A stretch of 39,457 nucleotides of DNA from Oligoflexales bacterium (GTDB lineage Bacteria > Bdellovibrionota_B > Oligoflexia > Oligoflexales > RGVZ01), in assembly GCA_947476525.1 (NCBI GenBank), contig CANJQY010000006.1, positions 1 through 39,457 on the forward strand, written 5' to 3'. The position numbers were made by a program, and so were the translations under genes. Of this stretch, positions 32,683 to 39,457 are shown one piece after another (the first letter of the stretch is position 1; each line of letters opens with the position of its first letter). The notes below the pieces were generated by a model. It was given only the letters and a program-made list of their open reading frames with translations. It had not been told where the DNA came from and did no database searches.

Positions 32683-33468
32683 ATGGCAAAAGAAGAAAAA
32701 AAAGACGACAAAAAAGGCGCTAAAGCAGAGGCTGCGCCAGCCACACCGGAAGCAGAGGCGGCGGCAGCAAAGAAAAAGAAACTAATAATGTTTGCCGGCA
32801 TCGGCCTCATCGTCGTTGGCGGTGGTGCGTTTGCGGCGATGAAGATTCTGGGCGGCTCAAGCAAGCCTGCTAGTGATGTCCCAGCAGCAGCAGGCGCAGC
32901 AGGCTCGGCAAATGGCGGCGCAGCAGGTTCGGCAAATGGCAGCGCAGCAGGTTCAGCCCATGGAGAACCAGCAAAAGACGCGCACGGTGCGCCTGCAAAA
33001 GACGCGCACGGTGCGGCTGCAAAAGACGCGCACGGTGCGCCTGCAAAAGACGCGCACGGTGCGCCTGCCAAAGATGCTCACGGCAAACCTGCTAAAGATG
33101 GCAACGAGGGAGAACCACCGAAAGATGAACATGGTGCCGCCTCCGGCGACCCGAGCAAATATTCTGGCATCGGTGTGATGTATGACCTTAAACCATTTCA
33201 TTTAAATCTCGGCAATCCGTTGGAAAATCGCTATGTCCGCATGGAAATTCGTTTGGAATTTCCAAACGAAGAACAACGCCCCGAATTAACCGCGCGCGAT
33301 AGCCAACTGCGCGACGCAATTGTGTCTATTATCAGTCGCAAAACGCGAGAACATTTACTAAGTCCAGATGGTAAGGATCAGTTACGACTCGAAATAAAAA
33401 ATCGGATTAATCAATATCTGGACAAGAAAATTAACAATATTTACATAACTGATATTTTGATCGAGTGA
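32683..33468 (+). CDS. fliL: Flagellar protein FliL with histidine-containing repeat linker
   Basis: The 261-residue protein sits at the basal body and supports stator function. It begins with a Lys/Glu/Asp-rich cytoplasmic tail, then one membrane helix at about residues 32-52 (LIMFAGIGLIVVGGGAFAAM) and a long periplasmic linker. The FliL domain covers about 166-261 (YDLKPFHLNLGNPLENRYVR, ending INNIYITDILIE). The linker has Ala/Gly/Asn/Ser repeats followed by about five AKDAHGAP octapeptides. FliL is usually about 155-180 residues, so the linker explains the extra length. I start at the ATG at 32683 with GGAG six bases upstream. It is the first gene of fliL-fliM-fliN-fliO-fliP-fliQ-fliR-flhB. 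Confidence 0.92.
   Translation: MAKEEKKDDKKGAKAEAAPATPEAEAAAAKKKKLIMFAGIGLIVVGGGAFAAMKILGGSSKPASDVPAAAGAAGSANGGAAGSANGSAAGSAHGEPAKDAHGAPAKDAHGAAAKDAHGAPAKDAHGAPAKDAHGKPAKDGNEGEPPKDEHGAASGDPSKYSGIGVMYDLKPFHLNLGNPLENRYVRMEIRLEFPNEEQRPELTARDSQLRDAIVSIISRKTREHLLSPDGKDQLRLEIKNRINQYLDKKINNIYITDILIE
32971..33090 (+). repeat. fliL: Five 24-bp tandem repeats in fliL
   Basis: The 24-base unit gcaaaagacgcgcacggtgc plus gcct is repeated four times almost perfectly (32971-33066). A fifth, more diverged copy follows to 33090. Each unit encodes Ala-Lys-Asp-Ala-His-Gly-Ala-Pro or a one-residue variant, and being in frame it can change length without frameshift. Confidence 0.9.
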
Positions 33469-33512
33469 ATTCCATCATCGAGTGAATTCCATCATCGAGT
33501 GAATTCCATCAT
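33462..33512 (+). repeat. Three 17-bp tandem repeats at the fliL stop
   Basis: The unit cgagtgaattccatcat occurs three times without mismatch. The first copy includes the fliL stop codon, so the array lies in the fliL-fliM gap, before the fliM ribosome binding site. Confidence 0.95.
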
Positions 33513-33561
33513 TGAATGACCCAGAGAATTGAATAAGACCCCAACAGTGTCGGAGCCAAAA

Positions 33562-34536
33562 ATGAATCAGGTCCTCTCACAAAATGAAGTTGATGCGCTG
33601 TTGTCAGCAGTGTCAGACAACAAAATGGACACCCCTGGTGGTGAAGGTGGTGCTGCCGGTGCGGGCGTCGTACAGTACGACCTTGCAAACCAAGACCGAA
33701 TTATCCGCGGACGAATGCCAACTCTAGATATTATTCACGATAGGTTTATCCGACTTTTTCGCATGACCCTTTCCAACTCACTAAGAAAAATGGCGAACAT
33801 ATCCGTAAATTCAACCGGTCCACTCAAATTTTCAGAATTTATGAACTCACTACCGTTACCATCCTGTCTTAATATATTGAGACTTGATCCACTACGTGGA
33901 GCGGCAGTGATGGTGATCGAGTCGAAGTTGCTTTATGCCCTTGTCGACAGTTTTTTCGGCGGAAATGATGTCCCATATACAAAAATTGAGGGCAAAGATT
34001 TTACCCAAATTGAAATTAAGATTGCACGACGCATCGTGTTAATCGCCATCGACGACCTCGAGAAAGCGTGGGAGCCCGTCTATCCGCTCAAAGTTGGCTA
34101 CAGCCGAACAGAAATTAACCCACAATTCGTCGCCGTAGTGCCGCCTAGCGATGTTGTCATTGCGACAACGTTTGACGTCGAGCTTGAAAAAGTCAGCGGC
34201 ACCATAAAAATAGTAATTCCTTATGCCACACTAGAGCCGATTAAATCTAAACTTTCGGTCGGATTTCAAAGCGAGCAGCTTGAAGTCGACTTTATTTGGA
34301 TCAACCGAATTAAAGAGCAAATCATGGGAACAACCGCCAACATGCTCGTGCGTCTAGGATCTGCTGACATAACGGTGCGAGACCTCCTTGAACTTGAACC
34401 AGGCGACATCATCCAGCTAAACAGTGATGCGACCATACCGCTGGAAATTCTCGTCGAAGGCCTGCCAAAATTTAGAGGAATCCCGGGCCTGTCTAAAGGC
34501 AATCGAGCGATCAAAATTACGGACGTATTTGGGTGA
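33562..34536 (+). CDS. fliM: Flagellar motor switch protein FliM
   Basis: This 324-residue protein forms the C-ring with FliG and FliN and binds phospho-CheY to switch rotation. The N-terminal CheY-binding motif is LSQNEVDALLSAV. The middle domain follows from the DQDRIIRGRMPTLDIIHDRF-like segment (here NQDRIIRGRMPTLDIIHDRF), and the C-terminal SpoA domain ends FRGIPGLSKGNRAIKITDVF. I chose the ATG at 33562 with GGAG six bases upstream; an in-frame TTG at 33529 has no good ribosome binding site. A 17-bp tandem repeat lies between it and fliL. Confidence 0.96.
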   Translation: MNQVLSQNEVDALLSAVSDNKMDTPGGEGGAAGAGVVQYDLANQDRIIRGRMPTLDIIHDRFIRLFRMTLSNSLRKMANISVNSTGPLKFSEFMNSLPLPSCLNILRLDPLRGAAVMVIESKLLYALVDSFFGGNDVPYTKIEGKDFTQIEIKIARRIVLIAIDDLEKAWEPVYPLKVGYSRTEINPQFVAVVPPSDVVIATTFDVELEKVSGTIKIVIPYATLEPIKSKLSVGFQSEQLEVDFIWINRIKEQIMGTTANMLVRLGSADITVRDLLELEPGDIIQLNSDATIPLEILVEGLPKFRGIPGLSKGNRAIKITDVFG

Positions 34537-34659
34537 AGCATCCCATTTTGGTCAGGGTGAACGTGTTGAGAAAGTAGTGCTGGGACAAAATTCGAAAGTT
34601 AGCCATTAAAAATAAAAATAAAAGTGACAGTCACTAAAACAAACAGAAGGAGCAACATT

Positions 34660-35091
34660 ATGACTATAGACGGCGGCGGATTAAGTGCAGAGGACTTTGG
34701 ATTAGGCGGTGATTTTGACGAGGCCGTCGCAGATGCCGGCGCCGGTGCCGGCGAGGGGGCAAAAGACGAGGGTGGTGGTGGCGGAGGCGGCGGTCGCATT
34801 GGGAAAACCGATTTTTCTAAATTAAAGATGATTTTGGACGTGCCGCTTAAAGTAAGTGTCGAGCTTGGCCGAACAAAAATGCTGGTCAACGATTTGTTGC
34901 AGCTCGGACAAGGTTCCGTCATCGAATTGGACAAAATTGCTGGCGAGCCCATGGAAATTCTAATCAACGACAAGTTGGTGGCAATGGGTGAAGTGGTCGT
35001 AGTCAACGAAAAATTTGGCGTTAGATTGACCGACGTTGTTAGCCAGTTTGGTTTAGGCGACTTCGGCGGGGCCGCCAAGGATGCTGGGTAA
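34660..35091 (+). CDS. fliN: Flagellar motor switch protein FliN
   Basis: The 143-residue protein has the SpoA domain at about residues 55-130 (MILDVPLKVSVELGRTKMLV, then IAGEPMEILINDKLVAMGEV and FGVRLTDVVS), the standard FliN core of the C-ring. Its N-terminus is acidic and Gly-rich, with a run of eight glycines at about 45-52. AAGGAG lies seven bases before the ATG at 34660. The gap to fliM is 123 bases, with no gene seen in it. Confidence 0.95.
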   Translation: MTIDGGGLSAEDFGLGGDFDEAVADAGAGAGEGAKDEGGGGGGGGRIGKTDFSKLKMILDVPLKVSVELGRTKMLVNDLLQLGQGSVIELDKIAGEPMEILINDKLVAMGEVVVVNEKFGVRLTDVVSQFGLGDFGGAAKDAG

Positions 35092-35159
35092 CTATTTGCG
35101 GCCAATATATGGCAAGGTTCACACTTCAAAAAAATAATCTTGTGCTCGGAGGCTACCCT

Positions 35160-36587
35160 ATGCTGAACTACAAAAATCCGGCGACCAATCCAACGTCACG
35201 CGTCCTGTCAACTATACTCTCCTCGGCGCTATTGTTGCCGGCGGTATATGCAAGTGTTTCATACGCAGCTGGGCCCGTTCGAAGCCCACAGTCAGCCGTA
35301 CCAACGGTTATTCCAGAGACCAGCGACGTGTCCACGCAGAGCCTGGACGTGCAACGAACTGCTACGCAGAATAGAAACCCCACAAAGGTCCTGCCTGTTG
35401 CCTTAAAGGCCGCCCCCCAATCCAATGACGACGGGAGACCAGCGGCGAACGCCGTCAACGAAGTTGCGCCTGCCGTCCGAGCCCTACCTACTTCGCCGGA
35501 CAAAAAGACGACGGCACCGTCGGGAGTCATGACCTCTTTAGGACAAATCACGACAGAGGTTGAGGGCGATCAAACCATTGTTACCGCTCGCCTCAACAAG
35601 ACGCCAGAATGGAAGGACGTCGTCATCGAGGAACACGGCACTTTTCTACAAATCAAAATGGCAAACACGATGATTCCCGCCTCAGGCGAATTTATTGACG
35701 GCAATGGTCCGTTCCTAAAAAAAATTGCGACCTTTCAGCTGCCCAACGAAGATGGCGCACTGCGCTTTTTCATCAACCAAGACGCTGCCAAAGCTAAACT
35801 AGCAACAACCGCGGAGCTCCTAGGCAACCGTCTCATTATTACCATTGACCACACAAAGCTTGAGCAGCTAATTTCTGCCCAACCCGCAAAATCTGCCAAT
35901 GTAACGGCCTCTGAAATTGTCGCAAAAACCCAAGTTGAAAAAAATATACCTGCCCCAGGAGATCTAATTGCCGGCAGCCCAACGGATCCTGCAAAATCAC
36001 CAGACGCACCTCTGGCCGCAACCGGAGAACTTCGCGCCCAACTGACTAAGGCTGCGGCATTTTTTGCCATACTATTGCTGGCTCTAATTGCGTCCCAAGT
36101 CGTGAAGGCAAAACGCAGAAAAGCCGGAAACTTTTCTTCGGCTCGAGGCATCTCCCAGCCGACAGCATTGAAAATTTTGTCGAGTATTGCCGTTGGTCCT
36201 AAACAGAAGGTCACCTTAATTCAAGTGGGACACCAAGAAATTTTAATCGGTATTGGGCCCGAGTCTATCAATCTCCTCAGCGTGTTAGCCACTAACGCTC
36301 CGACAAATAATTTTGCGCGCCACTTAGAGTCCGCAAATGCTAATACCGATATTCGCCTAAAATCTCCCGCCGAGCCTACTCCATCCTCGCCACAACGCAG
36401 GCCGATGACTGCCGCGACAGTCAGAACGCAGGCCCCAACCTCAAAACCCACGTCCGTGACGGGTAACCGAATTAATGTCGGAGTGGGTGACGACGGGGCG
36501 AAAAACATGAATCCACCTATGTCCCAAAAAAATGACGACATTACTCGAATTTTGAGAGATCGACTTCGCAACATCCCGCCGGGATGA
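35160..36587 (+). CDS. fliO: FliO-like flagellar assembly protein with large periplasmic domain
   Basis: The 475-residue protein is far longer than usual FliO (about 100-220). A signal-peptide-like segment at residues 14-37 is followed by a Pro/Thr/Ala-rich linker. A beta-rich domain at about 130-232 (GQITTEVEGDQTIVTARLNK, later IATFQLP and RLIITIDHT) resembles AMIN-type domains. After a second linker comes a membrane helix (about 296-315, AFFAILLLALIAS) and a short cytoplasmic FliO part (LKILSSIAVGPKQKVTLIQV). FliO helps assemble the FliP-FliQ-FliR export gate. The position before fliP and the cytoplasmic motif support the call. CGGAGG lies seven bases before the ATG at 35160. Confidence 0.8.
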   Translation: MLNYKNPATNPTSRVLSTILSSALLLPAVYASVSYAAGPVRSPQSAVPTVIPETSDVSTQSLDVQRTATQNRNPTKVLPVALKAAPQSNDDGRPAANAVNEVAPAVRALPTSPDKKTTAPSGVMTSLGQITTEVEGDQTIVTARLNKTPEWKDVVIEEHGTFLQIKMANTMIPASGEFIDGNGPFLKKIATFQLPNEDGALRFFINQDAAKAKLATTAELLGNRLIITIDHTKLEQLISAQPAKSANVTASEIVAKTQVEKNIPAPGDLIAGSPTDPAKSPDAPLAATGELRAQLTKAAAFFAILLLALIASQVVKAKRRKAGNFSSARGISQPTALKILSSIAVGPKQKVTLIQVGHQEILIGIGPESINLLSVLATNAPTNNFARHLESANANTDIRLKSPAEPTPSSPQRRPMTAATVRTQAPTSKPTSVTGNRINVGVGDDGAKNMNPPMSQKNDDITRILRDRLRNIPPG

Positions 36588-36771
36588 TGAGTCGGGACTT
36601 AGCAGGATACTTCAAAAAATAGATCGTACTAGTGACAATAAGCGCAAACGGTAAGACGAGCCTGCAAGCCGGCAATGCAAAGTCGGGACTGCAAAATGAG
36701 ATGGTAAAAATCGCAGAGACATCAACCGGCGCAAATTCAACCGCGACAACTCGGCGAGGCAAACAAACACA

Positions 36772-37548
36772 ATGCGCAACTCACGAAAAATAATGTTTGC
36801 CGCTTCAGCGAGCATCGTCCTCGCCGCTGCCGCTATTTCATATGGCGACCTTTTGGCAGCTACAAGTGTGCCAAAGCTACAGTTGAACCTTTCCCAGACA
36901 GATGACCCAACTGCGGTCGTCCCGGCAATTAAAATCGTTAGCCTATTGACGATACTGAGTGTTGCACCCGCAATATTACTTATGATGACATCCTTCACCC
37001 GTATTCTAGTTGTCTTGAGCTTCCTAAAGCAAGCGATCGGAACGAATACGATGCCTCCAAACCAAGTTGTTTTAGGACTATCACTTTTTTTGACTATGTT
37101 TACGATGGCGCCGGTATGGGGTCCAATTAATGACCGAGTCATCACACCACTCACACAAAATGCGATATCCCAGGAGCAAGCCTTGGAAGAAATTTCAAAA
37201 CCCATTAGAAAATTTATGCTGGCCGAAACGCGGGAATCCGATCTTGGATTGTTTATGAACCTTTCCAAAATGCCGAAGCCCGCTACTCAAAATGACATTC
37301 CCATGAGTGTTTTGATTCCATCATTCATGATTAGTGAACTCAAAACCGCGTTCCAAATTGGCTTTCTCATATACATACCATTTTTGGTTATCGACATGGT
37401 CGTTTCCGCCATTCTTATGGCAATGGGTATGATGATGCTGCCTCCTACTGTGGTGTCTCTTCCGTTCAAATTGGTGCTTTTCGTTTTGGTTGATGGTTGG
37501 GCTTTAATCGTTGGTGCCTTGGTAAAAAGTTTCCACACCTACTCTTAG
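36772..37548 (+). CDS. fliP: Flagellar export gate protein FliP
   Basis: The 258-residue inner-membrane protein is FliP of the flagellar type III export gate. After a signal-like N-terminus it shows ILLMMTSFTRILVVLSFLKQ, the family signature MPPNQVVLGLSLFLTMFTM, and the C-terminal IPFLVIDMVVSAILMAMGMM and PFKLVLFVLVDGW segments. It forms the FliP5-FliQ4-FliR1 gate. The ribosome binding site (GAGG) is 13 bases from the ATG, farther than usual. The 184-base gap after fliO is untypical of the tight operon and contains no convincing gene. Confidence 0.96.
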   Translation: MRNSRKIMFAASASIVLAAAAISYGDLLAATSVPKLQLNLSQTDDPTAVVPAIKIVSLLTILSVAPAILLMMTSFTRILVVLSFLKQAIGTNTMPPNQVVLGLSLFLTMFTMAPVWGPINDRVITPLTQNAISQEQALEEISKPIRKFMLAETRESDLGLFMNLSKMPKPATQNDIPMSVLIPSFMISELKTAFQIGFLIYIPFLVIDMVVSAILMAMGMMMLPPTVVSLPFKLVLFVLVDGWALIVGALVKSFHTYS

Positions 37549-37562
37549 TTAGGAATTTAGCT

Positions 37563-37832
37563 ATGACCGAACAAACTGTGATTGACTTAGGACTTGGAGC
37601 CATCTGGATCTCCTGTTTGATTGCGGCTCCGGCACTCGTGTCAATATTGATCACCGGCCTCATTGTATCGATTTTGCAGGCCGCAACTCAAATTAACGAG
37701 CAGACCCTTTCATTCATTCCAAAAATCCTGATCATGACCGTTGCACTTGCCGTCACGGGGCCGTGGATCTTAGAAACCATCACTCATTACACCATAGGAA
37801 TATTTGATAGAATTCCAGAAATTGCCCGCTAA
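37563..37832 (+). CDS. fliQ: Flagellar export gate protein FliQ
   Basis: This 89-residue protein has two membrane helices and matches FliQ throughout (ITGLIVSILQAATQINEQTL, then FIPKILIMTVALAVTGPW). It is a gate subunit of the flagellar type III export apparatus. I start at the ATG at 37563, with AGGA eight bases upstream. The open frame that extends to 37497 overlaps fliP and is not coding. fliR follows after 16 bases. Confidence 0.97.
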   Translation: MTEQTVIDLGLGAIWISCLIAAPALVSILITGLIVSILQAATQINEQTLSFIPKILIMTVALAVTGPWILETITHYTIGIFDRIPEIAR

Positions 37833-37848
37833 AAAGGAGTCTGTTTAC

Positions 37849-38637
37849 GTGTTTGATTTTGACACGCTCGACATTTTAACCGCGACTGCAACGTTCCTTA
37901 GAATTGCTTGCATTGTTGCGCTTCTTCCACTTTTTGGGGAGGCCAATGTTCCGGTGCGGGTCAGAATTCTACTATCCCTTGCTCTGACCGCAGGGATTTA
38001 CCCGATATTACCAAAAAGCTACTCGGCCGGAGTGGCTATTGCCCAGCAGGACGTTGCCTCCTTATGCATGCTGATGTTTCGCGAAATGTTGATCGGTGTG
38101 GTACTCGGTTACGTCGCTAAATTGGCCTTTGAAGGCCTGGTCATGGCAGCGAGTCTGATCGGCATTCAGATGGGGTTCAACACCGCCAGCATTTTTATGC
38201 CCGACAGCGCTGAGCAAACCAACGGTTTCAGTGCTTTACATCGTCTGCTCATTATTTTAATTTTTCTAGCTCTGAACATGCATCATATTTATATAAAATC
38301 AATTTGGGATTCGTTCACGATGATCCCAATTGGCCATGCGATGCCCACCGGAAACCTTCAAACTATGCTGCTTACGGCTTCGTCGGGAATATTCCTAAGC
38401 GCGGTCCAGTTGGCAGCCCCAATTTTGGTGGGTCTTCTGTTTTCGACCGCTGCCCTAGGCCTAATTAACCGGGCAGTCCCACAGGCGAATGTTTTTGTCA
38501 TGAGTTTTCCGGCCAACTTTTTCGTTGGACTGTTTCTTTACATGGCCATGCTACCGCTTCTACCAGGGTGGCTAGAGAATCATTTTAAAACCAGCCAAGA
38601 GCAGATTATGACTGCCTTCGCTCTGCTTGCTAAGTAA
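37849..38637 (+). CDS. fliR: Flagellar export gate protein FliR
   Basis: This 262-residue membrane protein is FliR, the single-copy subunit that closes the export gate. Recognisable segments are FREMLIGVVLGYVAKLAFEG, IGIQMGFNTASIFMPDSAEQ, and the C-terminal VPQANVFVMSFPANFFVGL. I take the GTG at 37849 as start because AAGGAG lies nine bases upstream. An in-frame TTG at 37804 would overlap fliQ. About six membrane helices are expected. Confidence 0.96.
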   Translation: MFDFDTLDILTATATFLRIACIVALLPLFGEANVPVRVRILLSLALTAGIYPILPKSYSAGVAIAQQDVASLCMLMFREMLIGVVLGYVAKLAFEGLVMAASLIGIQMGFNTASIFMPDSAEQTNGFSALHRLLIILIFLALNMHHIYIKSIWDSFTMIPIGHAMPTGNLQTMLLTASSGIFLSAVQLAAPILVGLLFSTAALGLINRAVPQANVFVMSFPANFFVGLFLYMAMLPLLPGWLENHFKTSQEQIMTAFALLAK

Positions 38638-38652
38638 GGGGGTTTCGACATT

Positions 38653-39457
38653 ATGGGCGACGAATCTCCTGATAATGATGACAAGACCGAAGACGCCTCT
38701 ACCGAGCGTCGCGAAGATTACCGCGAAAAAGGTAACGTTGCGCAAAGTCACGACCTAAGCCAGGTGGCTGGCCTTGCGGCCATCGCAAGCTGTCTCGGTT
38801 GGTACGTACCGCAAGTCTCGCTACGTTGCCAGAAGCTTCTCAGCGGATCATTTCAATCCATTGAATACTTCCGTGTGACGGATCAAAACATCATTTCCCA
38901 TCTCAGTGGAATTTGGGTCGACATTTTGACGATAATACTTCCAGTTTTTGTGATCGCCGCGAGTGCCGGGACCATCGTCACTATGCTGCAAACGCAATTT
39001 AACTTTTCGTGGGACAAACTGGAGCCAAATTGGGGAAAACTAAATCCGTTTCCGGGCATTGCTCGGATGTTTAGTATGGAAACCTTCGTCGGCCTTCTCA
39101 AGAGCACAGCCAAACTCGGCACCGTATCCGTCATTGCGTGGCTTGTGCTTGCCGGCGAATGGAAGCAAATTCCAGGGTTGCTTGCCGTCAATTACGCCGC
39201 TTCGTGGGTCTATTGGGCCGAGATCACGAGGCAACTTCTGTGGGGGGTAGTGGGACTCATGCTATTTATCGGCGCCGCCGACTTTCTCTACCAGTTTATG
39301 ACCCTTGAAAATAAAATGAAAATGACGAAACAAGAAGTGAAGGAGGAAACCAAACAACGGGAAAGCGACCCGCATGTTAAGGCGAGAATGCGCCGATTAG
39401 GGCGAGAAATTGCAAATAGGAAAACACTCGACCACGTCAAGACGGCGACCGTTCTTG
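38653..39457 (+). CDS. flhB: Flagellar export protein FlhB (truncated by window edge)
   Basis: The frame is open to the end of the window, giving 268 residues. It begins MGDESPDNDDKTEDASTERR and then REDYREKGNVAQSHDL, the usual FlhB start (DKTE...RREEAREKGQVAKS). Four membrane segments follow and the cytoplasmic linker begins at KMTKQEVKEETKQRESDPHV, a highly conserved FlhB signature. The NPTH autocleavage site, which lies further on, is outside the window. FlhB sets the export substrate switch from rod/hook to filament proteins. AAGGGGG is upstream of the ATG. Confidence 0.95.
   Translation, partial: MGDESPDNDDKTEDASTERREDYREKGNVAQSHDLSQVAGLAAIASCLGWYVPQVSLRCQKLLSGSFQSIEYFRVTDQNIISHLSGIWVDILTIILPVFVIAASAGTIVTMLQTQFNFSWDKLEPNWGKLNPFPGIARMFSMETFVGLLKSTAKLGTVSVIAWLVLAGEWKQIPGLLAVNYAASWVYWAEITRQLLWGVVGLMLFIGAADFLYQFMTLENKMKMTKQEVKEETKQRESDPHVKARMRRLGREIANRKTLDHVKTATVL

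Noticed and set aside
32971-33090. CRISPR-like regular repeats
   Set aside because: The repeats are contiguous with no spacers and are in frame within fliL.
36632-36793. A 53-codon GTG frame between fliO and fliP
   Set aside because: It has no ribosome binding site, reads as low-complexity polar residues and overlaps the fliP start in another frame. It could only be kept if relatives conserved it.

Overview
The window looks like a chromosomal segment from a motile, free-living Gram-negative bacterium, most likely of the Bdellovibrionota (Bdellovibrio-type) lineage. I infer this from the mix of an HD-GYP protein lacking the GYP tyrosine, a myxobacteria/Bdellovibrio-type outer-membrane barrel protein, many secreted proteins and lipoproteins, and a large flagellar fliL-fliM-fliN-fliO-fliP-fliQ-fliR-flhB operon. 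No 16S rRNA or other placement marker is present, so the assignment is an inference. No tRNA, rRNA, CRISPR array or transposase was recognised.

Layout. 0.2-3.2 kb, minus strand: a DUF1003 membrane protein, alanine racemase (alr) and a secreted protein built of four Cys-pair modules. 3.6-8.8 kb, plus strand: the classical rpmH-rnpA-yidD-yidC-jag-mnmE block (ribosome, RNase P, membrane insertase, tRNA modification). 8.8-14.5 kb: a GYF_2 membrane protein, a PgcA-type phosphohexomutase, an outer-membrane barrel protein and a degenerate receiver/HD-GYP protein. 14.4-19.03 kb: an inserted accessory island. 19.2-30.5 kb: ssb, two lipoproteins, smc, an Omp85-like barrel protein, hldD, tatB and lysA. 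30.5-32.4 kb: a cytochrome c lipoprotein and a secreted protein. 32.7 kb to the end: flagellar switch and export-gate genes, with flhB cut by the window edge.

The most interesting part is the island. It lies between an identical 46-bp direct repeat (14448-14493 and 18983-19028) and carries, next to the left repeat, a 141-bp internal fragment of ssb that differs from the intact ssb at four positions. Inside is a compact operon. A 34-residue peptide with an acidic leader and a C-terminal tail containing two cysteines is followed by a perfect 10-bp hairpin. Then come a 174-residue protein with a GRDP-like WH...HH signature, two tandem TauD-like Fe(II)/2-oxoglutarate oxygenases joined by ATGA overlaps, and a MATE-family exporter. 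A convergent GNAT acetyltransferase closes the cassette. This is the layout expected for a ribosomally synthesised, post-translationally modified peptide (RiPP): precursor, modifying enzymes, exporter. I do not recognise it as any described class. The island's left-hand start also has a sigma-54-like promoter sequence, a signal also seen before fliL.

The flagellar operon has unusual members: FliL with an AKDAHGAP octapeptide repeat, and FliO with a large periplasmic AMIN-like domain in front of the usual transmembrane/cytoplasmic FliO part. The jag product has lost the GXXG loop of its KH domain.
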